64,000 bases of DNA from Streptomyces cathayae (GTDB lineage: Bacteria > Actinomycetota > Actinomycetes > Streptomycetales > Streptomycetaceae): contig NZ_CP121682.1 of NCBI RefSeq assembly GCF_029760955.1, positions 2,232,001 through 2,296,000 of the forward strand, given 5' to 3'. The number at the start of each line of letters is the position of its first letter. Position 1 is the stretch's first letter. The position numbers and the translations under genes were made by a program. Below, one piece after another: positions 40,436 through 48,910 of this stretch. The notes below the pieces were generated by a model that saw only the letters and a program-made list of their open reading frames with translations, was not told where the DNA came from and ran no database searches.

Positions 40436-42703
40436 TCACCGCGCCTTCAGGGTGAGGACGCGGTCTTCGTGGGCGACGAGGTCGAGGGGCTCGGCGCCGT
40501 CGGAAGTCCAAAGTTCGATGCGGACGGTGCGGGTGGGACGCAGCACGGCGGTTGCGCCGTCCGGGGCCCAGGTGAGGTCGAGTGCGGCGCCGAACCGGGT
40601 CCGCACCCCGCGCAGCGAGCCGCGCGGATACGCCGGTGGCGGTGCGGGCAGCAGGACCAGCCGGCCGGGGGTGGACTGCACCAGCGCCTCGATCAGCACG
40701 GCGGGGAGGGTGTGGGCGGCGTCGGCGTTGTAGACGTGGCGGTGCGGGTAGTGCGCGCTCATCAGCGAGTCGTGGAAGAAGTCACCGCCGAGGACGCGGT
40801 CGAGGGCGCTCTCGACCCGGTCGGCGTCGCGGAGGCGGGCGGCGATCAGGGCGTGGTGCAGATGGCCGTGCGCGGAGTCGTTCTCGGGTCCGCGCAGTTC
40901 CAGGGCGCGGTGGGCGGCGGCGGCCAGGTCCGGGGTGTCGTAGGGGGTGATCTCGTCCAGCGGCCAGACGCCGTAGAGGTGGCTGAGGTGGCGGTGGTCG
41001 TAGGAGTCCGCCAGCTCCGGCCGGGCCCATTCGGCGAGCGCCCCGTCGGCGTTGACGCGGTGCGGCGGGATCCGGTCGGCGAGCGCCCGCCAGCGGTGTG
41101 CGTGCCCGGGGTGGTACGCGGCGGCGGTCAGCAGGGCGTGCCGGGCCGCGGAGAGGTCCATGGCCGCGTCGAGCGCGCCCCAGCTCGCGTTCGCCGGACG
41201 GTTCTCGGGCGAGTAGGAGGGGACCACGACCAGTCGGCCCTCGTCGTCGGTGCGGGTGAGGAAGTCCTGGTAGAACAGGGCGACTTCGGCGAGCGCCGCC
41301 GCGGTGCGCGGATCGCGCTCGCCGCGGGTCTCGTCGTGGTCGACGAGGGGCTTGAGGAGCCAGTCGGCGCCGGCCGTCCACAGGTGCAGGGGGTACTCGC
41401 GGCTGAAGTGGTAGGAGTGTCCGGACTCGCCGTCGCTGTGCGCGGGCGCGACCACGCCCCGCGTGCCGAAGACCGCGCGGGCGTTGTCCCGCCAGTCGGG
41501 CAGCTGGCGGTGGACCAGTGCGGCCAGCGCCTCGGTGACCTCGGGGAGGGCGGCGGCAGCGGCGGAGGCGGTCTGGAGGTTGAGGTTGGCGTCGTTGGTG
41601 AAGGCTCCGGACCAGGCGGTGTCCCATGTGCCGGTCCACAGTCCGGTGAGGCGGGGCGGGAACAGGCCTCCGGAGGACAGCAGATGGTAGCGGCCGGCCG
41701 CGAAGAGACGTTCGAGCAGCGCGGCGCTGTGCGGTCGGCCCAGCAACTCGGAGCCCGGCAGGGAGCGTTCGGCCGGGTCGGCGGCGAGGTCCAGGGCGAC
41801 ACGGTCGTAGGCGGTGCGGTGCGGGGGCAGATGGCGGGCCAGGAGGTCGTCGTACGGGTCCGGTCCCTCGCCGAGCAGAGCGCGCAGGGCGCGGCCCTCC
41901 GCGACCACGTCCGCCTCCCCGGTGTGCCGCCGCACCCGGGTGAGCAGCAGGACGGACCGCGCGCCCTCGACGCGCACCCCCCACGGGGCCGGTGTGGTCG
42001 TGCCGCCGGTGACGACGGCCAGGGTGACGCCGGTGTACGCGAGGTCGCCGTCCGGGTACCGGGCGCGCAGGCTCAGCAGGGCGCCCTCGGGGGTGAGGAC
42101 GGCGCCGTGGCCGACGCCCAGTGCGGTGGGGGCACCGGGGAGGCGGTGGTCCAGGGTGATGCCGAGGACGGGGCCCGGCTCCGTGACGTGCTGGACGACG
42201 ACGTCGTCGGCGCGGGAGACGAAGACGCGGCCGGTCCGGCCGGCGCGGGTCGTGCCCGTGACGCCGGTGGTGAAGTCGACCGTGCGGCGGTACCGGGCCG
42301 GACCCTCGCCCCGGCCGCCCCGTCCATCGCCCCGGCCGCCCCGTCCGTCACCCCGACCACCCGGGTCGTCGCCCGGGCGGCGCAGGCGCACCTGGAAGGC
42401 CGGGTGGAAGGGCCGTACCCACCGGAGCGGGCGGCCGTCGGTGAAGTCCTCGGCGGCGGTCAGGTCGCCGGAGAGCAACCGGTCCTGGAGGGCGGGGAGT
42501 TCTTCGGCCAGCCGGGGCGGCAGCCGGTGTTCGTCCCCGTCGCCGTCCGGGCGGACCAGGGTGTGATGGGTGACGACGACCCGTTCGTCGTCCGGGTCAC
42601 CGAACACGAGGGCGCCGTGGCGGCCGTTCCCGCTCAGGAAGCCGTCCTCCCAGCGGGTGGCGGGCCGTGGTTCCCAGGTTCCGTGGACGGGTGTGGTGCT
42701 CAT
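40436..42703 (-). CDS. Glycoside hydrolase family 95-like protein (alpha-L-fucosidase type)
   Basis: The protein has 755 residues from ATG 42703, overlapping the GH42 stop by ATGA. The N-terminal beta domain begins like GH95 (RWEDGFLSGNGRHGALVFG). The (alpha/alpha)6 barrel has TNDANLNLQ, corresponding to the Asn-rich substrate strand, and SPEN, which carries the general acid Glu. The usual IDGNFG near the end is replaced by VYNADAAH, so the base machinery differs from known fucosidases. No signal peptide, so it acts in the cytosol on imported oligosaccharides. GH95 enzymes remove alpha-1,2-L-fucose or L-galactose. The divergent C-terminal motif makes substrate uncertain. Confidence 0.8.
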   Translation of the reverse strand: MSTTPVHGTWEPRPATRWEDGFLSGNGRHGALVFGDPDDERVVVTHHTLVRPDGDGDEHRLPPRLAEELPALQDRLLSGDLTAAEDFTDGRPLRWVRPFHPAFQVRLRRPGDDPGGRGDGRGGRGDGRGGRGEGPARYRRTVDFTTGVTGTTRAGRTGRVFVSRADDVVVQHVTEPGPVLGITLDHRLPGAPTALGVGHGAVLTPEGALLSLRARYPDGDLAYTGVTLAVVTGGTTTPAPWGVRVEGARSVLLLTRVRRHTGEADVVAEGRALRALLGEGPDPYDDLLARHLPPHRTAYDRVALDLAADPAERSLPGSELLGRPHSAALLERLFAAGRYHLLSSGGLFPPRLTGLWTGTWDTAWSGAFTNDANLNLQTASAAAAALPEVTEALAALVHRQLPDWRDNARAVFGTRGVVAPAHSDGESGHSYHFSREYPLHLWTAGADWLLKPLVDHDETRGERDPRTAAALAEVALFYQDFLTRTDDEGRLVVVPSYSPENRPANASWGALDAAMDLSAARHALLTAAAYHPGHAHRWRALADRIPPHRVNADGALAEWARPELADSYDHRHLSHLYGVWPLDEITPYDTPDLAAAAHRALELRGPENDSAHGHLHHALIAARLRDADRVESALDRVLGGDFFHDSLMSAHYPHRHVYNADAAHTLPAVLIEALVQSTPGRLVLLPAPPPAYPRGSLRGVRTRFGAALDLTWAPDGATAVLRPTRTVRIELWTSDGAEPLDLVAHEDRVLTLKAR

Positions 42704-44667
42704 GGCTTCAGCACCGCCACTCCGTGGCGGCCGAGGGTGAGCCGGTCTGTCACGGTCGTCTCCGTCAGCACGTCGCGGTGGCTGCCCGGCACGTCGACGA
42801 CGACCGGTTCGCGGCCGTGGTTGAGCAGGAACAGCAGCTCCCCCCGGCGTACCGCCTCGACCTGGTCCGGGAGCCCGTCGAGCACCGGCCGCACCCCCGC
42901 GCCCGCGGCGATCCGGGCCAGCAGCTCGCGCAGCGCCCCGGGCTCGGGGAGCGTGGAGACGTACCAGGCGCGGCCCTTGCGCAGCACGGCGGGCAGTCCG
43001 TCGAGTTCCCCGCCCTTGTAGGGCGTCGTCTCGTCGGCGGTGCCGTCGGCCTCCAGTTCCTCGGACCACAGGGTGCCGCGGAAGCCCTCGCACTCGACGG
43101 TCTCCCCCGCCTCCAGCGGCCACCACTCGTGCAGGGTGCGGATGCCGAGGAGTTCCCGCAGCCGGGCGTCCATGCCGCCGGGCCGCACCCGGTCGTCCTC
43201 GTCGGCGATGCCCGTCAGGAAGCCGCAGACGAGGGTGCCGCCTCCGCGTACGTACGCCAGCAGGTTCTCCACGGCCGCGTCGGTGAGGAGGTAGAGCTGG
43301 GGCACGACGACCAGCGGGTGGGCGGACAGGTCGTGTTCGGGGTGGGCGAAGTCGGTGGTGAGGTGGGCCTGCCACAGGGCCCGGTGCCAGGCGCGGAGCA
43401 CGCCGGGGTGGTCGACCTCGTGGGAGGGCCGGGCCTCCTGGTCGCCCGCCCACCAGGAGTGCCAGTCGTGCAGCACGGCGACCTCGGCGGCGCGGTGCCG
43501 GCCGGCCACGTGCGGGGCGATCCGTGCCAGGTCCGCGCCGAGCCGTGCGACCTCCTGGTACGTGCGGCCCTGCTCGCCCGCGTGGCTCACCATCGCGGAG
43601 TGGAACTTCTCCGCGCCCTGCCGGGACTGGCGCCACTGGAAGTAGCAGACGGCGTCCGCGCCGCGCGCCACGGCCTGCAGGGACCACAGCCGGTTGAGGC
43701 CGCGGGGCTTGGGGTGGTTCACCCTGCGCCAGTTGACCGGTCCGGCCGCCTGCTCCATGAGTATCCAGGGGCCGCGCGCCTGGGAGCGCGTCATGTCCTG
43801 GACCAGGGCGCCCTCCTGCGCTCCGGAGGGGTCGCGCGGGTCGGGGTAGAGGTCGACGGAGACGACGTCCTCCTCCTCGGCCCAGCGCCAGGCGTCCTGC
43901 CCCGCCCACAGCGGCATGAAGTTGGTGGTGACCGGGAGGTGCGGGGTGTGCCGGCGGACGATGTCGCGTTCGGCGGTGTAGCACTCCAGGAGCATGTCGG
44001 AGGTGAACCGTCTGAAGTCCAGCAGCTGGGTGGGGTTCTTCAGGTAGTGCGGGCGGCGGGGTGGCAGGACCTCGGCCCAGTCGCCGTAGCCCTGGCTCCA
44101 GAACGCGGTGCCCCAGGCGGTGTTGAGGCCTTCGAGGGTGCCGTACCGGTCGTGGAGCCAGTCGCGGAAGCGGGCGGCGGCCTGGTCGCCCCAGTCGTAG
44201 GTGCAGTACTCGTTGTTGATGTGCCACATGGTCAGGGCGGGGTGGCCGGCGTAGCGGGCGGCCAGGTCCTCGGTGAGGGCGGCGGCGTGCCGGCGGTAGG
44301 TGGCGCTGGAGTGCGAGAAGTGCTGTCTGCCGCCCCACTCCTCGGTCCGGCCGTCCTCGTCGCGGGGCAGGGTGTCCGGATGGAGGTGTCCCATCCAGGG
44401 CGGCGGCGAGGCGGTCGGGGTGGCGAGGACGACGCCGATGCCGGACGCGTGCATGAGGTCCATCAGCCGGTCCAGCCAGCCGAAGTCCCGTGCGCCTGGC
44501 TGGGGTTCGATCCTCGACCAGGAGAAGACGCCGAGTGTCACGGAGTTGACGCCGGCCTGCCGCATCAGGCGGACGTCCTCGGGCCAGGTCTCCTCGGGCC
44601 ACTGCTCCGGGTTGTAGTCGCCGCCGTAGAGGATGCGCCCGCGGGTGGCGTCGCCCAGGCCGGGCAT
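42700..44667 (-). CDS. Beta-galactosidase, glycoside hydrolase family 42
   Basis: The protein has 655 residues from ATG 44667 with GGGGAG eight bases upstream; a GTG at 44730 would add 21 residues but has no good SD. It opens with ILYGGDYNPEQWP, typical of GH42. The acid/base is E153 (WHINNEY) and the nucleophile E305 (ILMEQAAG). A trimerisation domain and a C-terminal beta domain follow. No signal peptide, so it is cytosolic. It removes beta-galactose from imported oligosaccharides. Confidence 0.93.
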   Translation of the reverse strand: MPGLGDATRGRILYGGDYNPEQWPEETWPEDVRLMRQAGVNSVTLGVFSWSRIEPQPGARDFGWLDRLMDLMHASGIGVVLATPTASPPPWMGHLHPDTLPRDEDGRTEEWGGRQHFSHSSATYRRHAAALTEDLAARYAGHPALTMWHINNEYCTYDWGDQAAARFRDWLHDRYGTLEGLNTAWGTAFWSQGYGDWAEVLPPRRPHYLKNPTQLLDFRRFTSDMLLECYTAERDIVRRHTPHLPVTTNFMPLWAGQDAWRWAEEEDVVSVDLYPDPRDPSGAQEGALVQDMTRSQARGPWILMEQAAGPVNWRRVNHPKPRGLNRLWSLQAVARGADAVCYFQWRQSRQGAEKFHSAMVSHAGEQGRTYQEVARLGADLARIAPHVAGRHRAAEVAVLHDWHSWWAGDQEARPSHEVDHPGVLRAWHRALWQAHLTTDFAHPEHDLSAHPLVVVPQLYLLTDAAVENLLAYVRGGGTLVCGFLTGIADEDDRVRPGGMDARLRELLGIRTLHEWWPLEAGETVECEGFRGTLWSEELEADGTADETTPYKGGELDGLPAVLRKGRAWYVSTLPEPGALRELLARIAAGAGVRPVLDGLPDQVEAVRRGELLFLLNHGREPVVVDVPGSHRDVLTETTVTDRLTLGRHGVAVLKP

Positions 44668-44782
44668 CAGCCGCGCTCCCCGAGCGGGGCGGGGGACGTA
44701 CGGGGGGTGCGGGACGCGTGCATGGTCCACCTCGTTCTGCGGGTGCCGGGGGCGGGGCTGGAGCCGGCCGAAGGGGTGAGAG

Positions 44783-44809
44783 CGGGGACCGGAGAGCGCA
44801 CGGTCCCCG
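44783..44809 (-). terminator. Hairpin between the permease and GH42 genes
   Basis: A 9-bp stem (44783-44791 with 44801-44809), 9-base loop, starts a few bases after the permease stop. It lies inside the operon, so it more likely stabilises the importer mRNA or partly attenuates than fully terminates. Confidence 0.55.
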
Positions 44810-44814
44810 GCCCG

Positions 44815-45774
44815 TCAGCCCTTCACGGCGCCGGTGAGCATGCCCTTCCTGAAGTGCTTCTGGACGAAGGGGGACAGCACGGCGACGGGCAGCAGGGCGA
44901 TCACCATCACGGCCATCTGCACGGCCAGGCCCGACAGTTCCCCGGTCTTGATGGCCTGGCCGAGGCCGACGGGCGCCTCCTGCTTCTGGACGAGCTGGAT
45001 CATGACGTTCTGCAGCGGCAGCATGGTCTGGTCGTTGAGGTACAGCGAGGCGTTGAACCAGGCGCTCCAGTAGCCGACGGCGTAGAAGAGCGTGATCACG
45101 GCGATCACCGCGCGGGACAGCGGCATGACGATCTGCCACAGGATGCGCAGGTCGCCCGCCCCGTCGATGCGGGCGCTGTCGACGAGTTCCTGCGAGATGT
45201 TCATGAAGAAGCCGCGCAGCACGAGGATGTTGAAGACGCTCACGGCGCTGGGCAGGATCAGCGCCAGGTAGCTGTCGGTCAGCCCGAGGGTCTGCACCAG
45301 CAGATACGTCGGGATGAGGCCGGCGCTGAAGAACATGGTCGCCAGCAGCGTCATGAGGATCCAGCGGTGCCCCAGCGAGTCGGTGCGCGACAGACCGTAG
45401 GCGCACAGCACGGACACGGTCATCGAGAACAGGGTGCCGACCAGGGTGACTCCGACGCTGACGAGCGCGGCCCGGGTGACCTGGCCGCCGCTGAGCAGTT
45501 CCTGGTAGGCGATGAAGGTGATGTCCCGGGGCACCATCACCAGGCCACCCGCCTCGTCGATGGTCCTGCGGGAGGACAGGCTGGTGACGATCACGATCCA
45601 CAGCGGGAAGACGATCGCCAGGCAGGCGAGGAGCAGGACGATCCCCTTGCCCGCGAGCCCTGCCCTGCCGGGCTCCTCCTCCCACACCGGACGGGGCGGG
45701 GCGGACCGGCGTCCGGGCCGGTGTCCGGGCCTGCGCGCGGGCCGGCGCGCGGGTTCGTCGATCACGGTGGTCAC
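44815..45774 (-). CDS. Carbohydrate ABC transporter permease, second subunit
   Basis: The protein has 319 residues from GTG 45774, which overlaps the stop of the first permease. A basic N-terminus precedes six membrane helices. The EAA loop is seen as ELVDSARIDGAGDLRILWQIVMPLS. It ends in HFRKGMLTGAVKG, typical of LplC/YtcP-type CUT1 permeases. It forms the inner-membrane channel with the other permease; the ATPase is encoded elsewhere. Confidence 0.93.
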   Translation of the reverse strand: MTTVIDEPARRPARRPGHRPGRRSAPPRPVWEEEPGRAGLAGKGIVLLLACLAIVFPLWIVIVTSLSSRRTIDEAGGLVMVPRDITFIAYQELLSGGQVTRAALVSVGVTLVGTLFSMTVSVLCAYGLSRTDSLGHRWILMTLLATMFFSAGLIPTYLLVQTLGLTDSYLALILPSAVSVFNILVLRGFFMNISQELVDSARIDGAGDLRILWQIVMPLSRAVIAVITLFYAVGYWSAWFNASLYLNDQTMLPLQNVMIQLVQKQEAPVGLGQAIKTGELSGLAVQMAVMVIALLPVAVLSPFVQKHFRKGMLTGAVKG

Positions 45775-46811
45775 TTCTTGTACACCCCCTGCTCGCCCAT
45801 GAGATGGGCCACCTTGTTCGCGGCGAGGACGAGGCCGAGGCTGACCACGCCCTTGATGAGTCCGGCGGCCGCCGCATAGCCGAAGTCCTGGTTGCGCACG
45901 CCGTTCCACCACACGAAGGTGTCGAGCACCTCCGCCGCCCCGGGGCCGACGGCGTCGCGTTGCAGCAGGATCTGCTCGAAGCCGACGGTGAGCGCGTCGC
46001 CCACCCGCAGCACCAGCAGCAGGGCGATCACGGGCCGCAGCGCGGGCAGGGTGACGTGCCACATCCGGCGCCGGCGGTCGGCGCCGTCCATGGCGGCGGC
46101 CTCGTACAGGTCGGGGCTCACCGAGGCCAGGGCGGCGAGGAAGACGATGATCCCCCACCCGGCGTCCTTCCACACGCTCTGCGCGGTGATCAGGAACACG
46201 AAGGTGTCGGGGTTGGTCATGACCGCCAGGCCGTCGTGACCGTTCTGGCGCAGCAGTTGCGAGAAGATCCCCGCGCCGCCGAACAGCTGCTGGAAGACGG
46301 CGACGACCAGGACCCAGGAGAAGAAGTGCGGCAGGTACAGGATGGCCTGCGCGACGGCCCGCACACGGGGTCTGATCACGCTGTTGATGAGCAGCGCGAG
46401 CAGGATCGGGATCGGGAAGTACAGCACGAGCTGGAGGAAGAAGATCACCAGGGTGTTCTTCAGGGCGTTCCAGAACGCCGGGTCCTCGATGATCCGCTGG
46501 AAGTTCTCCAGTCCCACGAACGGGCTGTTCAGCATCGAGACGACGCCGTTGTCGCTGATGTAGGGGTCGTAGTCCTGGAAGGCGACGACGTTGCCGAGGA
46601 TCGGCAGGTAGTTGAAGACCAGGACCAGCGCCACGGCCGGCAGGGTCATCAGCAGCAGGACGCGGTCGCGCCGGTATCTGAGCCGCAGGCTCAGCCTCCT
46701 TCGGCGCGGTGACTCCCGGGGGCGGGCGGTGCCGGCTCCGTCGGAGGTCGCCGGTCGCGGGACCGGCGTAGTGGCCTCGGCTTCGCTCCGAGGCACCGTG
46801 CTGTGCGACAC
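45771..46811 (-). CDS. Carbohydrate ABC transporter permease, first subunit
   Basis: The protein has 346 residues from GTG 46811 with AAGGAG seven bases upstream. A ~45-residue basic N-terminus is followed by six helices. The LplB/CUT1 features are FNYLPILGNVVAFQDYDP and the EAA loop LYEAAAMDGADRRRRMWHVTLPAL. It partners the second permease. It lies 28 bases behind the binding-protein gene. Confidence 0.93.
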   Translation of the reverse strand: MSHSTVPRSEAEATTPVPRPATSDGAGTARPRESPRRRRLSLRLRYRRDRVLLLMTLPAVALVLVFNYLPILGNVVAFQDYDPYISDNGVVSMLNSPFVGLENFQRIIEDPAFWNALKNTLVIFFLQLVLYFPIPILLALLINSVIRPRVRAVAQAILYLPHFFSWVLVVAVFQQLFGGAGIFSQLLRQNGHDGLAVMTNPDTFVFLITAQSVWKDAGWGIIVFLAALASVSPDLYEAAAMDGADRRRRMWHVTLPALRPVIALLLVLRVGDALTVGFEQILLQRDAVGPGAAEVLDTFVWWNGVRNQDFGYAAAAGLIKGVVSLGLVLAANKVAHLMGEQGVYKK

Positions 46812-46839
46812 GGCGGGTCTCCTTGCCTCGGTACGGGGG

Positions 46840-48534
46840 TCAGCCGGCCGCCGGGCCGTTCTCGTCGAGGATCTTCCGGTACCAGTCGCGCAGCTTGTCC
46901 CCGCCCTTGCTCTTCCAGTCGGAGACGGCCTGCTGCATGTCCCCGATCTTCTTGCGGCCCCGGATGATGTCGTCCTCCAACTGCTCGAAGTCGTTGGAGA
47001 GGTTGGTCCAGCGGGAGGGTTCGGTGATCTGCATGCCGTAGAAGGCCGACTTCCTGGTGAACGCGCCCATCCGCTGCTGCCACTCGACCTGGCCCTTGGC
47101 GACCTCGGGGAAGTCGGGGTGGGCGATGGTCGCGGCGGGGCTCGCGATCATCACGTAGGCGTTCATCACGTCGACGTTGCCCTGGTCGGTCTTGGTGGGC
47201 ACGCCGTCCTCGACGGCGTAGTGGGTGCCCTCCACGCCGTAGTTGGTGAGCATGTACTCCTTGGTGCCGTAGGGCGCGGCGGTGACGTTGGCGAGGGCCA
47301 GCACGTCGCGGATCACCGCCTTGGACGCCTTCTTGTTGACGAAGGCGAAGATGCCGGCCGGGTTCTTGGCCCACAGGGTGGGGTCGCCGCCGTCATGGCC
47401 GAATATGTCCATCCCCCAGATCTTGAACTCCGGGTTCTGGCCGGCCTGTTCGGCGGTGCGGCTCCACCACTGCGAGGAGTCCTGGTTGTAGATCAGGAAC
47501 TCGCCGGCGGCGAACTTGGGTCCGGGGTCGGTCGCGTTGCTCTTGCCCAGTTCGGCGTCGGGGTGCACGACGCCGGCCGCGAACAGCTTGCGCGTCCACT
47601 CCAGGGCTTCGAGGTACTCGTTGCTCTCTATGCGGTAGCGCAGCTTGCCGTCGACCTGGTTCCAGCCGAGCGACTTCTCCTCTCCGGAGAGGACGCCGAA
47701 GGCGTTGAAGGCGGTCCACTTCATGTCCAGGCAGGCCCAGCGCTTGGCCCTGGCGTTCGTTGCGTCCTTGGCCAGTGCCATGAACTCGTCGCAGGATCGG
47801 GGGACTTCGTACCCCTCCTGCTCGAAGATGTCCTGGCGGTAGAGCGGCACGATGCCGGTGACGTACGAGGACGGCATGGGCAGGCCGCGCAGCTTGCCGC
47901 CGAAGATGGACCGCTGCCAGGCGTCGGTGGGGATCGCCGCGAGGTTCGGGTACTCCTTGACCGCGTCGCCGGAGAGGTACGGGCCGAGGTCGGCGAACTT
48001 GCCGATGACGGCGCTGGGGATCTTGCCCGTCATGTTCCAGCCGGGCACGACCACCACGTCGGGCACGTCACTGGAGGCGAGGACCGCGCCGAGCTTCTGG
48101 TCGTAGGTGTTGCCGTCCTGGTTCTGCCAGACCACGTCGACGCCGATGAGGTCGTTCATCGCCCGGTAGTAGGCGTTGCCGCCTTTGGGCGGTGAGCCCC
48201 AGAACGGCGACATGACGGTGACCTTGCTGCCCTTGCCGAGCTTCTCGGGCACCGAGGTCACCAGACCGGCGAGGTCGAGCTTGCCGGTGAAGCCGACCGC
48301 GGAGCCGTTCCTGCTGGGGATGTCGGGGGTGACCACGTCGCTCGCCACGTAGGTCGGCAGTAGCTTCTTGGCGTCCTTGCCCGAGGTGGTGCCGTCCCGC
48401 GAGCCTCCGTCCGAACCGCCGCACGCGGCGAGCAGCGGCATGCCCCCCGCCACCGCCGCGGTGGCGACCGCGGTGGAGGCGAGGAAGCTTCTCCGGCTGG
48501 GCCCGGAGGAGGTGGAGGCGGCGTTCGGCGTCAT
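46840..48534 (-). CDS. Extracellular sugar-binding lipoprotein of the ABC importer
   Basis: The protein has 564 residues. The signal has twin Arg (SRRSFLAS, 13-20) and a lipobox LLAAC with Cys 38, so it may be Tat-exported and lipid-anchored. The family 1 binding fold (LplA-like) follows, somewhat longer than the usual ~430-550 residues. It captures oligosaccharides released outside by the GH12 enzyme. First gene of the six-gene operon. Its promoter overlaps a LacI-type operator. Confidence 0.92.
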   Translation of the reverse strand: MTPNAASTSSGPSRRSFLASTAVATAAVAGGMPLLAACGGSDGGSRDGTTSGKDAKKLLPTYVASDVVTPDIPSRNGSAVGFTGKLDLAGLVTSVPEKLGKGSKVTVMSPFWGSPPKGGNAYYRAMNDLIGVDVVWQNQDGNTYDQKLGAVLASSDVPDVVVVPGWNMTGKIPSAVIGKFADLGPYLSGDAVKEYPNLAAIPTDAWQRSIFGGKLRGLPMPSSYVTGIVPLYRQDIFEQEGYEVPRSCDEFMALAKDATNARAKRWACLDMKWTAFNAFGVLSGEEKSLGWNQVDGKLRYRIESNEYLEALEWTRKLFAAGVVHPDAELGKSNATDPGPKFAAGEFLIYNQDSSQWWSRTAEQAGQNPEFKIWGMDIFGHDGGDPTLWAKNPAGIFAFVNKKASKAVIRDVLALANVTAAPYGTKEYMLTNYGVEGTHYAVEDGVPTKTDQGNVDVMNAYVMIASPAATIAHPDFPEVAKGQVEWQQRMGAFTRKSAFYGMQITEPSRWTNLSNDFEQLEDDIIRGRKKIGDMQQAVSDWKSKGGDKLRDWYRKILDENGPAAG

Positions 48535-48658
48535 TGCGTCAACCCTTCATGGCGCACCAGGACACCCGGCGGTGGCCGTCGGCTGCGGTGTCTTGACTGG
48601 AACCGGCTGAGCCGAAGCGGTCGTTCGGAGGGAACGTGCCGGGGAGGCGGCCTCGCAG

Positions 48659-48672
48659 TCGAAGCGCTTCGA
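48659..48672. promoter_or_regulatory. LacI-type operator O3 before the importer operon
   Basis: Perfect TCGAAGCGCTTCGA palindrome, identical to O1 and O4. It lies just downstream of the proposed importer -10 box, where bound repressor would block initiation. Confidence 0.85.
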
Positions 48673-48682
48673 TGTTGCTGCG

Positions 48683-48711
48683 AGGTTAAGTGAACGCCCA
48701 AGGGCGCACAA
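48683..48711 (-). promoter_or_regulatory. Candidate promoter of the importer-glycosidase operon
   Basis: Read on the minus strand: -35 TTGTGC (48711-48706), 17-base spacer, -10 TAACCT (48688-48683). Operator O3 starts 10 bases downstream, over the expected start site. Confidence 0.55.
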
Positions 48712-48831
48712 GAGTCATCTCCAAGATTCCTCGGAGGCACGGCACGGTCCCGCCCGGTCGCAACTCATGGGCTGCCATCGCGGAATACCCGGGACGCGCT
48801 GCGGAGCACCCGATTCGACGCTCCCGCGTCC

Positions 48832-48861
48832 TTGACACCCACCCCTGCCCGGAACCAGCAT
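48832..48861 (+). promoter_or_regulatory. Candidate promoter of the GH3 gene
   Basis: -35 TTGACA (48832-48837), 18-base spacer, -10 CAGCAT (48856-48861). The -10 touches operator O4, so repressor and polymerase should compete. Confidence 0.55.
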
Positions 48862-48874
48862 CGAAGCGCTTCGA
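48861..48874. promoter_or_regulatory. LacI-type operator O4 before the GH3 gene
   Basis: Perfect TCGAAGCGCTTCGA palindrome, centred 202 bases from O3 in the same divergent region, which leaves room for repressor looping. Confidence 0.85.
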
Positions 48875-48910
48875 AAGCGTCTCATCGCTCCACCGCAAGG
48901 GGACTTCCAC

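Noticed and set aside
42704..45877. N-terminal extension of the GH95 gene over GH42 and the permease gene
   Set aside because: The frame stays open only because of high G+C; the true start at 42703 overlaps the GH42 stop and GH95 residues begin there.
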